DNA of 64,000 nucleotides from Chlorobiota bacterium (GTDB lineage: Bacteria > Bacteroidota > Ignavibacteria > OLB7). Below are positions 17,672 through 26,062 of the stretch, one piece after another. The stretch covers positions 620,001 to 684,000 of the forward strand of contig JADJXR010000001.1 in assembly GCA_016710285.1 (NCBI GenBank), read 5' to 3'. The notes beneath the pieces were generated by a model that saw only the letters and a program-made list of their open reading frames with translations, had not been told where the DNA came from and ran no database searches. The stretch's first letter is position 1. Each line of letters starts with the position of its first letter. A program made the position numbers and the translations under genes.

Positions 17672-19006
17672 TTATTCCTGGCCCAATTGGTAGCGGACTT
17701 CGTACAAGGCAAGGCGGTAGTTGAACACCGCGTTGACGTTGTTGATTTGGGCGTTCAGATATTGGGCGTTTGCCAGAAGGTAATCGCTGTAATTGCCAAC
17801 GCCAACCTTGTAGCGTTCGTCGGCGGCGATGCGACTTTGGCGCGATGCCTGCACCGATTTGTTTGCCGCCAGCAGCTGCCGCTCGGCCCCGTCCAGCCGG
17901 GCAATCGCTTGCTGAAGCTCGGCGTTCAGTTGGACCTGCAGCTGTTGCAGCTCAAGCTCCGATTGCTTCAGCTGCGCCTGGGCAAGCTGCACCGACTCGC
18001 TGGTGCGGAATCCATCAAACGGTGAGTAACTCAGGTTCAGGCTAACGTCGGCATTGTCGGAGCTGTACTCCGGGACCTTCTGCCAGCTGTAGCCCAGCGT
18101 TGCCGAAAGGCTTGGGTAATAGCTCCCTTTGGAAGCGTCCACCAAGAACCGGGCGGCATCAATGTTCAGCCGGGCGGCCTCTACTTCGCGCCGTTGTTCC
18201 AACTGCTGTTTGGCAAGCTCGCCAACGTTGCGGAACGCTGCGCGGTTGCGGGCAATCTCGTTTGTGTCAATCGTGGCGGCAACCCCTGCGTTGGAAAGCT
18301 GAAGTTCGGTAAGTGGCGAAACGTTCAGCAGCTGCTTCAGGGTGTTCCTGGCGATGGTGGCATCGGTGATTGCTTGCTCCAGCGCAAGCTCACCATTGGC
18401 AACCTCTGCTTCCTGGGAATAGACGCTGGTCATCAGCCCAACGCCCCCTTCCACCAAGCCTTTCAGCCGTGCAAGTTGTTCGCGGGCAACCTCCAGATCG
18501 TTCTTCCGCACGTCCATAATCTGCTCGGCCCTAAGCGCGTTCAGGAAGGTGCTTCGGGCTTGGAAGGCAATGTCGGCGCGGGTTTTGTTCAGGGTTTCCA
18601 ACGTGGCATCGTACGATGATTGGGCCGCGCTGTAGTTGGCGGAGTTCGCAAAGCCGTTGAACAGCACCACGCTGGTTGATGCGTTCGCGCTCAGGATATT
18701 ATCGGGCTGATTGCCAGGGATTTTCGTCCCCTGAATCACCACATCGCCCGAGGTAAGCGGTTTGGTGTAGCCCGCCGAGAGGTTCACCGTTGGAAGGAAC
18801 GCGCCGAACGCGCTGGTAAGCCGCGCCCCCGCCGATTCCACACCGATCCGCGCACGCTCAACCTCCAAGTTGCGGTCCAGGGCAATCTGCACCGCTTGGT
18901 CAATGGTGATGGTTGTCGGGATCCCCGGGGTCTGCGCAGCAAGCTGCGACGCAGCCGATAGCAGCAATGCAGCACTCAGGATTTGTAAGCGTCGTGGCAG
19001 TTTCAT
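17672..19006 (-). CDS. TolC-family outer-membrane efflux protein
   Basis: Outer-membrane channel of about 444 aa for the adjacent MacAB-like pump. The start at 19006 gives a clear signal peptide (MKLPRRLQILSAALLLSAAS) cleaved near LAAQ. Two repeated halves rich in Ala/Gln/Glu/Leu show the OEP pattern: TIDQAVQIALDRNLEVERAR at the start of the first, and LNLSYSPFDGFRTSESVQLA in the second. The C-terminus (YRLALYEVRYQLGQE) matches the usual end of the second helical repeat. It is the first gene of the efflux run, about 80 bases ahead of the adaptor. Confidence 0.9.
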   Translation of the reverse strand: MKLPRRLQILSAALLLSAASQLAAQTPGIPTTITIDQAVQIALDRNLEVERARIGVESAGARLTSAFGAFLPTVNLSAGYTKPLTSGDVVIQGTKIPGNQPDNILSANASTSVVLFNGFANSANYSAAQSSYDATLETLNKTRADIAFQARSTFLNALRAEQIMDVRKNDLEVAREQLARLKGLVEGGVGLMTSVYSQEAEVANGELALEQAITDATIARNTLKQLLNVSPLTELQLSNAGVAATIDTNEIARNRAAFRNVGELAKQQLEQRREVEAARLNIDAARFLVDASKGSYYPSLSATLGYSWQKVPEYSSDNADVSLNLSYSPFDGFRTSESVQLAQAQLKQSELELQQLQVQLNAELQQAIARLDGAERQLLAANKSVQASRQSRIAADERYKVGVGNYSDYLLANAQYLNAQINNVNAVFNYRLALYEVRYQLGQE

Positions 19007-19125
19007 GGGTCGGCCCCTACGGGGCGTTTTTTGGAGAGTTGCGGAAGGAATGAAAACAGCGGAGACCTGATTGCCGGCATAACAATCAGGTCTCCACGTA
19101 CTTGCTGGGTGCGTTGTTTCCGGCG

Positions 19126-21261
19126 TTAGAACGCAACCACTTTTTTCGCTGTTTGGTAGATGTCGTCGGCATTCAGCAGAATTGCTTTTTCCAACACTGG
19201 CGAGAACCCAACGGGGGTGTCCTTGCTTCCAACGCGCATTACCGGGGCATCCAAGTGGCTGAAGCATTCCCCCATGATGGTGGCGATAATTTCCCCGGCC
19301 ACCCCGCCGGTGATGTGATCCTCGTGGGCAACCAACGCACGGCTGGTTTTCCGGACCGCGGCCATGATTGCCCCAACATCCATTGGGCGGATGGTGCGCA
19401 GGTCCAACACCTCGGCCTCAATCCCCTCAGCCGCCAACTTCTCCGCCGCTTGAAGCGACAGGTGGACGGCGTTGCCGTAGGTGATGATCGCCAAGTGCTT
19501 CCCTTCGCGGCGGGTGCGCGCCACGCCAAACGGAACCTCGAATCCATTGGGAACAACCGTCTTTGCCCAAGCATGGTTGTACAGATATTTTGGCTCCAGG
19601 AAGATGTTCATCCCACGCGAACGGAGGCAGGTGCGCAACAGCCCTGCGGCATCGTCGGCAAAGGCGGGATAGACCACGCGCATCCCAGGAAGCGATTGCA
19701 ACGTTGCCTCGATTGTCTGCGAGTGGTACAGCCCGCCGGTGATGTAGCCGCCGGAAGCAATGCGGATGGTGACGTTCGGCGAGAACTGGCCGCGTGTGCG
19801 CCAATACTCATGGCCCATCTCCACCGTTTGCTCCATTGCCGGCCAGAAGTAATCGGCGAACTCGGCCCCTTCCACCAGCATCCGGATGTTGTCGTTGAAG
19901 CGGCTGAATCCGTTGGCCGAGCCAACGATGTAATCTTCGGCAATCGGCGCGTTGTGGACCCGGGCGTAGCCGAACTCCTGCTGCATCCCTTTGGTGACGT
20001 TGAAGATTCCCCCTTTCTCCTTGTTCGCCACATCCTGGCCCCAGATGAACGTGTCGGGGTTGTGGCGGAATTCTTGCTTCATCGTCTCGTTCAACGCCTG
20101 CAGCAGGGTCATCTCCTCGCCGGCTGCGGTGCGGTTTTCCGTGGCGTTGTAAGGTTCCGGGAGGAAGAAGTCTTTGTACGATTCCGGCGACGGGTCGGGG
20201 GTTGCCTCGGCCTTGTCGGCAGCGTCCAGCATCTCCGTTTTGTTCTCCTTCTCCAGGGCCTTCAACTCATCGTCGGTGGCGATTCCTTCGGCAACAATCA
20301 GCGTGCGCAGCTTTTTCAGCGGGTCACGCGATTTGGCTTCGGCAAGTTCTTCGGGGGAGCGGTACAGTTCGTGGCGGTCGCTGTTGGAGTGCGACCCGAT
20401 GCGGGCGCAATCGGCATGGACCATCGCCGCGCCGGCTCCCGATTTCACATACTCCATCGCCTCCTGCAACCCGCGCCACGAATCAATCACGTCGGTTCCA
20501 TCAACCTCAACAATCTTCATGTTGGGGAAGCCCTTGAAATTGTCGCTGACCACTTGGTTGGCCATTGCGTCGTGCAGCGGGACCGAGATGCCGTAGCGGT
20601 TATTCTGGATCACGAACACCACCGGCAGCTTGCCATGCGTTGCGCCGTTGACCGCTTCGTAGAAATAGCCCTCGGCGCAAGCCGATTCGCCGCCGGAATA
20701 GAAGACAATGGAATCGGAGTTGTAGTACTTCACGGCTTTGGCCAGCCCCACCGCTTGCGGCGCGTGGTTGCCGGTGCAGCTTGAGACGTTCTGGATGTTG
20801 ATCGAGGGCTTGGCGAAGTGGTTCGACATATGCCGCCCACCGCCGGCAACGTCGCCATCTTTGGACAATCCGTTCAGGATAATCTCGTACGGGGTGATCC
20901 CCGCAGCAAGCGCGGTCATCAGGTCGCGGTAGTAGGGGAACAGGAAGTCATGCCCCTGCCGGAAGGCAAGCCCCAACGCAAGCTGAATCCCTTCGTGGCC
21001 GGCGCATGGCGCGTGATAGCTCCAGCCCTTTGCTTGCTTCAGGTAGTTGGCGGCTTTTTCATCAAGGATTCGGCCCAAGTGCATCAGGCGATACCATCCA
21101 AGCAGTGTGGCGTTATCGGGGCGGTGCGCAATGCTTGGCGCGCTAGCCCCGTTGGCTGCGCTGGCAACAGCTTCTACGCTTTTGGCTGGGGCCGAAGCCG
21201 CCACCGCAGCAGGGGATTTCCCTCCCCCTTTTCCTTTGGCTTTTGTCCGACTTGCGTTCAT
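19126..21261 (-). CDS. Fused alpha/beta E1 component of a 2-oxoacid dehydrogenase (probably branched-chain)
   Basis: Thiamine-diphosphate enzyme that decarboxylates a 2-oxoacid and acylates the E2 lipoyl group. After an Ala/Lys-rich tail of about 50 residues, the alpha half (about 60-390) shows HLGRILDEKA, APCAGHEGIQLALG and the ThDP region GGESACAEGYFYEAVNGA...NNRYGISVP. The beta half (about 400-711) shows EEMTLLQALNETM, VHNAPIAEDYIVGSANG and LDLRTIRPMDV. The alpha and beta chains are usually separate genes; here one polypeptide carries both. The closest match by eye is the 2-oxoisovalerate type rather than pyruvate. E2 and E3 are not in the window. The start at 21261 follows a divergent gap, and the ribosome-binding site is weak. 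Confidence 0.85.
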   Translation of the reverse strand: MNASRTKAKGKGGGKSPAAVAASAPAKSVEAVASAANGASAPSIAHRPDNATLLGWYRLMHLGRILDEKAANYLKQAKGWSYHAPCAGHEGIQLALGLAFRQGHDFLFPYYRDLMTALAAGITPYEIILNGLSKDGDVAGGGRHMSNHFAKPSINIQNVSSCTGNHAPQAVGLAKAVKYYNSDSIVFYSGGESACAEGYFYEAVNGATHGKLPVVFVIQNNRYGISVPLHDAMANQVVSDNFKGFPNMKIVEVDGTDVIDSWRGLQEAMEYVKSGAGAAMVHADCARIGSHSNSDRHELYRSPEELAEAKSRDPLKKLRTLIVAEGIATDDELKALEKENKTEMLDAADKAEATPDPSPESYKDFFLPEPYNATENRTAAGEEMTLLQALNETMKQEFRHNPDTFIWGQDVANKEKGGIFNVTKGMQQEFGYARVHNAPIAEDYIVGSANGFSRFNDNIRMLVEGAEFADYFWPAMEQTVEMGHEYWRTRGQFSPNVTIRIASGGYITGGLYHSQTIEATLQSLPGMRVVYPAFADDAAGLLRTCLRSRGMNIFLEPKYLYNHAWAKTVVPNGFEVPFGVARTRREGKHLAIITYGNAVHLSLQAAEKLAAEGIEAEVLDLRTIRPMDVGAIMAAVRKTSRALVAHEDHITGGVAGEIIATIMGECFSHLDAPVMRVGSKDTPVGFSPVLEKAILLNADDIYQTAKKVVAF

Positions 21262-21502
21262 GGGTTTATTCGACAATTGAGAGATGTTCGGGCTGGTTAA
21301 TGCGATCACTTTGCGGGGGTCAAATATAGTTAGGCACTGCCGAAAGGTGCAGCCAAAGGGCCAATTTGTTACATGGTATTTTGGCCGCCCAAATGCCTTG
21401 CCCAGCAGTAAAGGTTCGGCATATTGCACCTCCGAATTTCCTCCTTGCTTCCCCATTGATGAACCTGTTTAACCAGCTCCGAATTTACCCGAAGCACAGC
21501 CT

Positions 21503-23548
21503 ATGATCCGCACACTACTGCTGGGATTGTTCTTCGCCTGCGTCCTTCTTGCGCCGCCGGCAACCCTTTCCCAAGACTCGCTCCGCTACTACCGTTTGTA
21601 CCTGAAGGATAAAGGGGCTGGGATAACGTTCCGCTATCTATCACCCGGGGATCCGCTGTACCCGCAAGCCACCGCGCACCTTACCCCACGGGCATTGCAA
21701 CGCCGCGCAAAAGTGCTGCCGGAAAACCAGCGCGTCAGCACCGACGATCTGCCGATCTACCAGCCCTACCTTGACGCGATTGGAAGCACCGGGGCGGAAA
21801 TCGCACAGCAAAGCCGCTGGCTGAACAGCGTGATGGTCCGCACCGATTCGGCAACGTACCAGAAGCTGCTGGCCCTTCCGTTCCTTGATTCAATCCGAAC
21901 AGCGCGGACGCTGCAGCCCATGCCGAACCCCTTCGGCAAATCCACAGCCCGAACCCACGACGATGCCCCGCACGCCAAGGCTGGCGAGTGCATCACCAAC
22001 CAATACGGGCTGGCCACAACCCAGAACGTGGTGATGGGATTCGACCAAGCCCACCAAATGGGAATTGCAGGGGAAGGGGTCCTGATTGGAGTGATGGATG
22101 CTGGCTTCGACTGGCGCAACCACCTTGCGCTGCGGAACGCCAACGTGATTGGCGAGCGCGACTTTGTTTATGGCGACTCCAGCACGTACGACCTTCCGGG
22201 CGAGGTCAATTCCGAGGGGCACGGAACCATTGTTGCCAGCACCATTGCGGGCTACTTGCCGGGGAAATTTATCGGCGGCGCGCCGCGGGCAACGTTCCTG
22301 TTTGCCCGCACCGAGGACATCCGCCGCGAACGGAATATTGAGGAAGATCATTACGTGGCGGGGTTGGAGTGGCTGGAATCGCAAGGGGTGGATATCACCA
22401 ACGCCTCGCTTGGCTACACCACGTTCGACCCACCAGAGCAAAACCACACCTATGCCGAGCTTGACGGAAAGACTGCGTTTGCTTCGCGGGGCATCAACAA
22501 GGCCGCAACGCTTGGGGTGCTGTGCGTCAACGCCGCAGGGAACGACGGCGCAAAAAGTTGGCGATACGTGGGCGTTCCTGCCGAAGCCGATTCGGCAGTG
22601 GCCGTTGCCGCCGTTGACTCGGCTGGCCAGATTGCAGCGTTCAGCAGCCGTGGGTTTCGCGGAAGGGGGCTGAAACCTGATGTTGCCGCAATGGGGGTGA
22701 AAGTGTTTGGGGCCGACGCTTCCGACACCGCACGCATCACCTCGGCCCAGGGGACCTCACTTGCTTCGCCGTTGGCCACTGCCGCCGCCGCGCTCCTTCT
22801 TTCAGCCCGCCCCGATCTGAAGCCGTGGGAGGTTCGCCAGCTGCTTACCAGCACCGCGGACCACGCAACGTCCCCCGACACCGCCTACGGCTACGGCCTT
22901 ATCAACGTGGGGCGCGCACTGCTGAAGTTAAGCCAGCAAAAACCGTTTATTGGATTCCCAAAAGCGGGCTACGCCAACGGGCGGCTGGCGGTTATCGGAT
23001 GGGTTAGCGCGCCGCACGCCGCCGGAACCGAAGCCACCGCCCGGCCAATAACCCTGCAAGCCGTGAACCCCGCAACCGGGGAGCAATGGGAAGCCCAAGC
23101 AATCCCGCCGTACTCCGGAATCGCTCAATGGAATTTGGACCTGCCAAACCTGGGCAAAACGCCCGGCGGCGACTCGCTGGTGCTGACCTTCACGTTGGGC
23201 ACCGAGGTGCTTCGCACAACCGGGCTACGGATTGAAGGGGAAGCGGCCACGCCAGCAAGTTTCCTGTGTGGAGAGGTGGTTCCAACCCAGACGATAATCA
23301 CGAACGCCGCGCCGAACCCGCTTCGTGGCCAAACCACGATTACGTTCTCCATCGAGCGCGACACCCACGTGGCGTTGCGGGTCTTCAATACGCTTGGCCA
23401 ACAGGTGGCAACACTGATTGATGCCCAGCTTCCCGCCGGGCGGCACAGCGTCCGGTTCAATCCGGCGGGGCTTCCTTCTGGCGCATATCATTACAGCCTT
23501 GTTGCCGGAAGCGAAGCATCTTCCGCACCGTTGATCTACCTGCCGTAA
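21503..23548 (+). CDS. Subtilisin-like (S8) serine protease with T9SS sorting domain
   Basis: Secreted protease of 681 aa. A signal peptide (MIRTLLLGLFFACVLLAPPA) is followed by a prodomain of about 150 residues, then the S8 catalytic domain with Asp in VMDAGFD (about residue 199), His in GHGTIVAS (about 240), the oxyanion Asn in NAAGNDG and Ser in GTSLASP (about 419). A beta-rich region leads into a T9SS type A sorting domain (NAAPNPLRGQTTITFSI to LPSGAYHYSL). All catalytic residues are present, so it should be active outside the cell or on its surface. It stands alone between a divergent E1 gene and an ABC exporter. Confidence 0.92.
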   Translation: MIRTLLLGLFFACVLLAPPATLSQDSLRYYRLYLKDKGAGITFRYLSPGDPLYPQATAHLTPRALQRRAKVLPENQRVSTDDLPIYQPYLDAIGSTGAEIAQQSRWLNSVMVRTDSATYQKLLALPFLDSIRTARTLQPMPNPFGKSTARTHDDAPHAKAGECITNQYGLATTQNVVMGFDQAHQMGIAGEGVLIGVMDAGFDWRNHLALRNANVIGERDFVYGDSSTYDLPGEVNSEGHGTIVASTIAGYLPGKFIGGAPRATFLFARTEDIRRERNIEEDHYVAGLEWLESQGVDITNASLGYTTFDPPEQNHTYAELDGKTAFASRGINKAATLGVLCVNAAGNDGAKSWRYVGVPAEADSAVAVAAVDSAGQIAAFSSRGFRGRGLKPDVAAMGVKVFGADASDTARITSAQGTSLASPLATAAAALLLSARPDLKPWEVRQLLTSTADHATSPDTAYGYGLINVGRALLKLSQQKPFIGFPKAGYANGRLAVIGWVSAPHAAGTEATARPITLQAVNPATGEQWEAQAIPPYSGIAQWNLDLPNLGKTPGGDSLVLTFTLGTEVLRTTGLRIEGEAATPASFLCGEVVPTQTIITNAAPNPLRGQTTITFSIERDTHVALRVFNTLGQQVATLIDAQLPAGRHSVRFNPAGLPSGAYHYSLVAGSEASSAPLIYLP

Positions 23549-23578
23549 GGCAACGGCATACCTTGCTTCCCATACTCC

Positions 23579-25405
23579 ATGAGCAACACCATTACCGACC
23601 AACAGGAGCCGCGCAAACGGTTCTCGCTGCGTGACTCCTTTGCCAGCACACGTTTCGTGTACCGCTACCTGAAACCCTACCGATGGAAATTTTTCTTTTC
23701 GATTGTGGCGTTGCTTCTTTCCTCCGGGACCAGCCTTGCCTTCCCGTGGCTTAGCGGGCTGCTGATTGGCGTTGCCACCAACGCAAGCCAGCATCCCGGG
23801 TGGACGCTGGAGGGGGTGGCGGCGTTGGCGTTTGGGATCTTGGTGGCGCAATCGCTCTTCAGTTTCATTCGGATGTACAGCATCAGCGAGGTGGCCGAGC
23901 GTTCCCTTGCGGACCTTCGCCGCGACCTGTTTGCGCGGATGATCCGGATGCCGATGAACTTCTTCAACGCCAGCCGTGTGGGTGAGCTTTCCAGCCGCAT
24001 CAGCGTTGACATCAACACCATCCACACCACGCTTACCACCACCACTGCCGAGCTGATCCGCCAGACGATTATTATGATTGGCGGGCTTGGGCTTATCATC
24101 TACACCAGCCCACGGCTAACGCTGTTGGTGCTGGTCCCAATCCCCCTGATTGTTGCGATTGCCGTTGGGTTCGGGCGGGCAATCCGTGCCGGAAGCAAGC
24201 GGGTCCAGGACCTGTACGCCCAGCTGAATGTGACGGTGGAGGAAACGCTTCAAGGCATTGCCGTTGTGAAAGGCTTCACCGCCGAACAGCGCGAGACCGA
24301 ACGCTACCAACACCAGATCGCCGACATTGTTGGCGTTTCGCTGAAGGTGGCGCGCTCCCGTGGGGCGTTTATCAGCTTTATCATCTTCATCCTGTTCGGC
24401 GGCATCACCGGGGTGATTTGGTACGGCGGGACGCTGGTGCAAACCGGCCAACTCTCCATTGGTGCGCTGGCCACGTTCATTTTGTACGCGGTGTTTGTTG
24501 GCGGGGCAATGGGGAGCTTTGCGGATTTGTACAGCTCGATCCAACGTGCGGTGGGGGCAAGCCAGCGGGCCAGAGAGTTGTTGCTGGATGAAGAGATTGA
24601 GGCGTTGGAACGTGAGGGGGAGCAAGCAATCCACGAGGGTGATATTGAGTTCCGCAACGTCCGGTTCCGCTACGCCACCCGCCCTGATATTGAGGTGATT
24701 CGGGGGATCAGTTTTGCGGTTCCGGCGGGTTCCAGCATTGCGTTTGTTGGCGCGTCGGGCGGGGGGAAAAGCACCATTGCGGCGTTGCTGGCACGGCTGT
24801 ACGAGCCGGAAAGCGGGATCGTGGCGGTGGGGGGGCGCGACGCACACAGCTACCCGCTTGGCCAGTATCGCGAAGCCATTGGGATTGTCCCGCAGGAGAT
24901 CACACTGTTTGGCGGAACGATTGCGGAGAACATCGGCTACGGGAAGGAAGGGGCAACCGAGGCAGAGATCACCGAGGCGGCACGGCTTGCCAACGCCCAT
25001 GATTTCATCACCGGGTTTCCCGAAGGGTACGCGACGATTGTTGGGGAGCGTGGGGTGCGGCTATCGGGGGGGCAGCGCCAGCGGATTGCGATTGCGCGGG
25101 CAATCATCAAAAACCCAGCAATCTTGGTGCTGGACGAAGCCACCAGCTTCCTTGATGCCGAGTCGGAGCACGCCGTGCAGGAGGCATTGCGCCGGGTGAT
25201 GCAGGGCCGCACAACCGTGATTATTGCTCACCGCTTAAGCACCATCCGCCACGCTGCAACGGTGGCGGTGATGGCGCAAGGGGAGATTGTTGAGCTTGGA
25301 ACCTACGCCCAGCTTATCGCCGCCGACGGGCGTTTTGCGCGGCTGGTTCGGCTGCAACAACAGATGGGGGAGGATGTTTTGCACGAGGAGTTGATCGCGC
25401 CATAA
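23579..25405 (+). CDS. MsbA-like ABC exporter (fused permease and ATPase)
   Basis: Half-transporter of 608 aa that should work as a homodimer in the inner membrane. The first 330 residues contain six helices and the exporter fold (VAERSLADLRRDLFARMIRM is the conserved coupling region). The nucleotide-binding domain has Walker A GASGGGKST, the Q-loop IVPQEITLFGGT, signature LSGGQRQRIAIARAI, Walker B ILVLDEATS and the His switch VIIAHRLST. It starts 30 bases after the protease gene and could be co-transcribed with it. Lipid or lipid A export is the family's usual role; the actual substrate cannot be read from sequence. Confidence 0.9.
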   Translation: MSNTITDQQEPRKRFSLRDSFASTRFVYRYLKPYRWKFFFSIVALLLSSGTSLAFPWLSGLLIGVATNASQHPGWTLEGVAALAFGILVAQSLFSFIRMYSISEVAERSLADLRRDLFARMIRMPMNFFNASRVGELSSRISVDINTIHTTLTTTTAELIRQTIIMIGGLGLIIYTSPRLTLLVLVPIPLIVAIAVGFGRAIRAGSKRVQDLYAQLNVTVEETLQGIAVVKGFTAEQRETERYQHQIADIVGVSLKVARSRGAFISFIIFILFGGITGVIWYGGTLVQTGQLSIGALATFILYAVFVGGAMGSFADLYSSIQRAVGASQRARELLLDEEIEALEREGEQAIHEGDIEFRNVRFRYATRPDIEVIRGISFAVPAGSSIAFVGASGGGKSTIAALLARLYEPESGIVAVGGRDAHSYPLGQYREAIGIVPQEITLFGGTIAENIGYGKEGATEAEITEAARLANAHDFITGFPEGYATIVGERGVRLSGGQRQRIAIARAIIKNPAILVLDEATSFLDAESEHAVQEALRRVMQGRTTVIIAHRLSTIRHAATVAVMAQGEIVELGTYAQLIAADGRFARLVRLQQQMGEDVLHEELIAP

Positions 25406-25494
25406 TCTTGGGATCGGCTGGTGTGATTGCCGTATCAACTGATGTTCGTGCTATTTCTTTCGCGCTATCTCTATTGCGGGTTCTGTGCGTTTCA

Positions 25495-26049
25495 TCAGTG
25501 GATCTTTGACAGGTCCACCCCGGCAGGAAGCCCTTGTGGGAATCGGGCAAACTTATGCATCTCCGATTCTGGTGCCTCCACATAAAATGCTGTTGTGGTC
25601 GCATTAAGGGTTGTCGCCCCCCCCCATACCAAGGTTACTGGCAGTGAACCTATGAGATACCAACCATGGCTAAGAGTAAGAGTAACTAATCCAGCAAACC
25701 ATATCCCAGCGGTAGTTGGCGAATTTGTTGTGCGGGCAACCCGCAGGTCTATTGATCCAATTAACGTTTTGGGAATGGCACCGATCCATGTGTTGGGCAC
25801 CAACAACCGTTGCCCGATATCGCTGATGTAGCTGGAATCAGCAATGAAACTCAGGACGTACAGTGTGTCGCTTTGGATAGCCAGAAGTTCGCCATCAAAA
25901 ATCGGGTCTTTGTTGGCATTGAATAGCGTTACGTCGGCCCCTTTGGTATGGGTCATGATAGCCTCCGGTTTGGGTAAATGCGAGTATCCCACGCATCCCA
26001 CAAACGACGCAGCCACCATCAACAGCCCTATCGTGATATTGATTTTCAT
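25495..26049 (-). CDS. Unrecognised lipoprotein with C-terminal membrane segment
   Basis: I do not recognise a named family. The 184 aa product starts with a short signal and lipobox (SFVGC, Cys at about residue 19). A region predicted to be beta-rich follows (ADVTLFNANKDPIFDGELLA, DTLYVLSFIADSSYI), then a hydrophobic stretch (GIWFAGLVTLTLSHGWYLIG and LPVTLVWGGATTL) near residues 115-150. The beta part asks for a small, membrane-linked sensor or structural lipoprotein. It lies 13 bases downstream of another uncharacterised lipoprotein on the same strand, and the two look like a two-gene operon. Confidence 0.6.
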   Translation of the reverse strand: MKINITIGLLMVAASFVGCVGYSHLPKPEAIMTHTKGADVTLFNANKDPIFDGELLAIQSDTLYVLSFIADSSYISDIGQRLLVPNTWIGAIPKTLIGSIDLRVARTTNSPTTAGIWFAGLVTLTLSHGWYLIGSLPVTLVWGGATTLNATTTAFYVEAPESEMHKFARFPQGLPAGVDLSKIH

Positions 26050-26062
26050 CGTTCTTCCTCGG

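Noticed and set aside
19102..20784. 560-codon plus-strand frame opposite the E1 gene
   Set aside because: Antisense shadow of a clear E1 alpha/beta enzyme; no domain visible.
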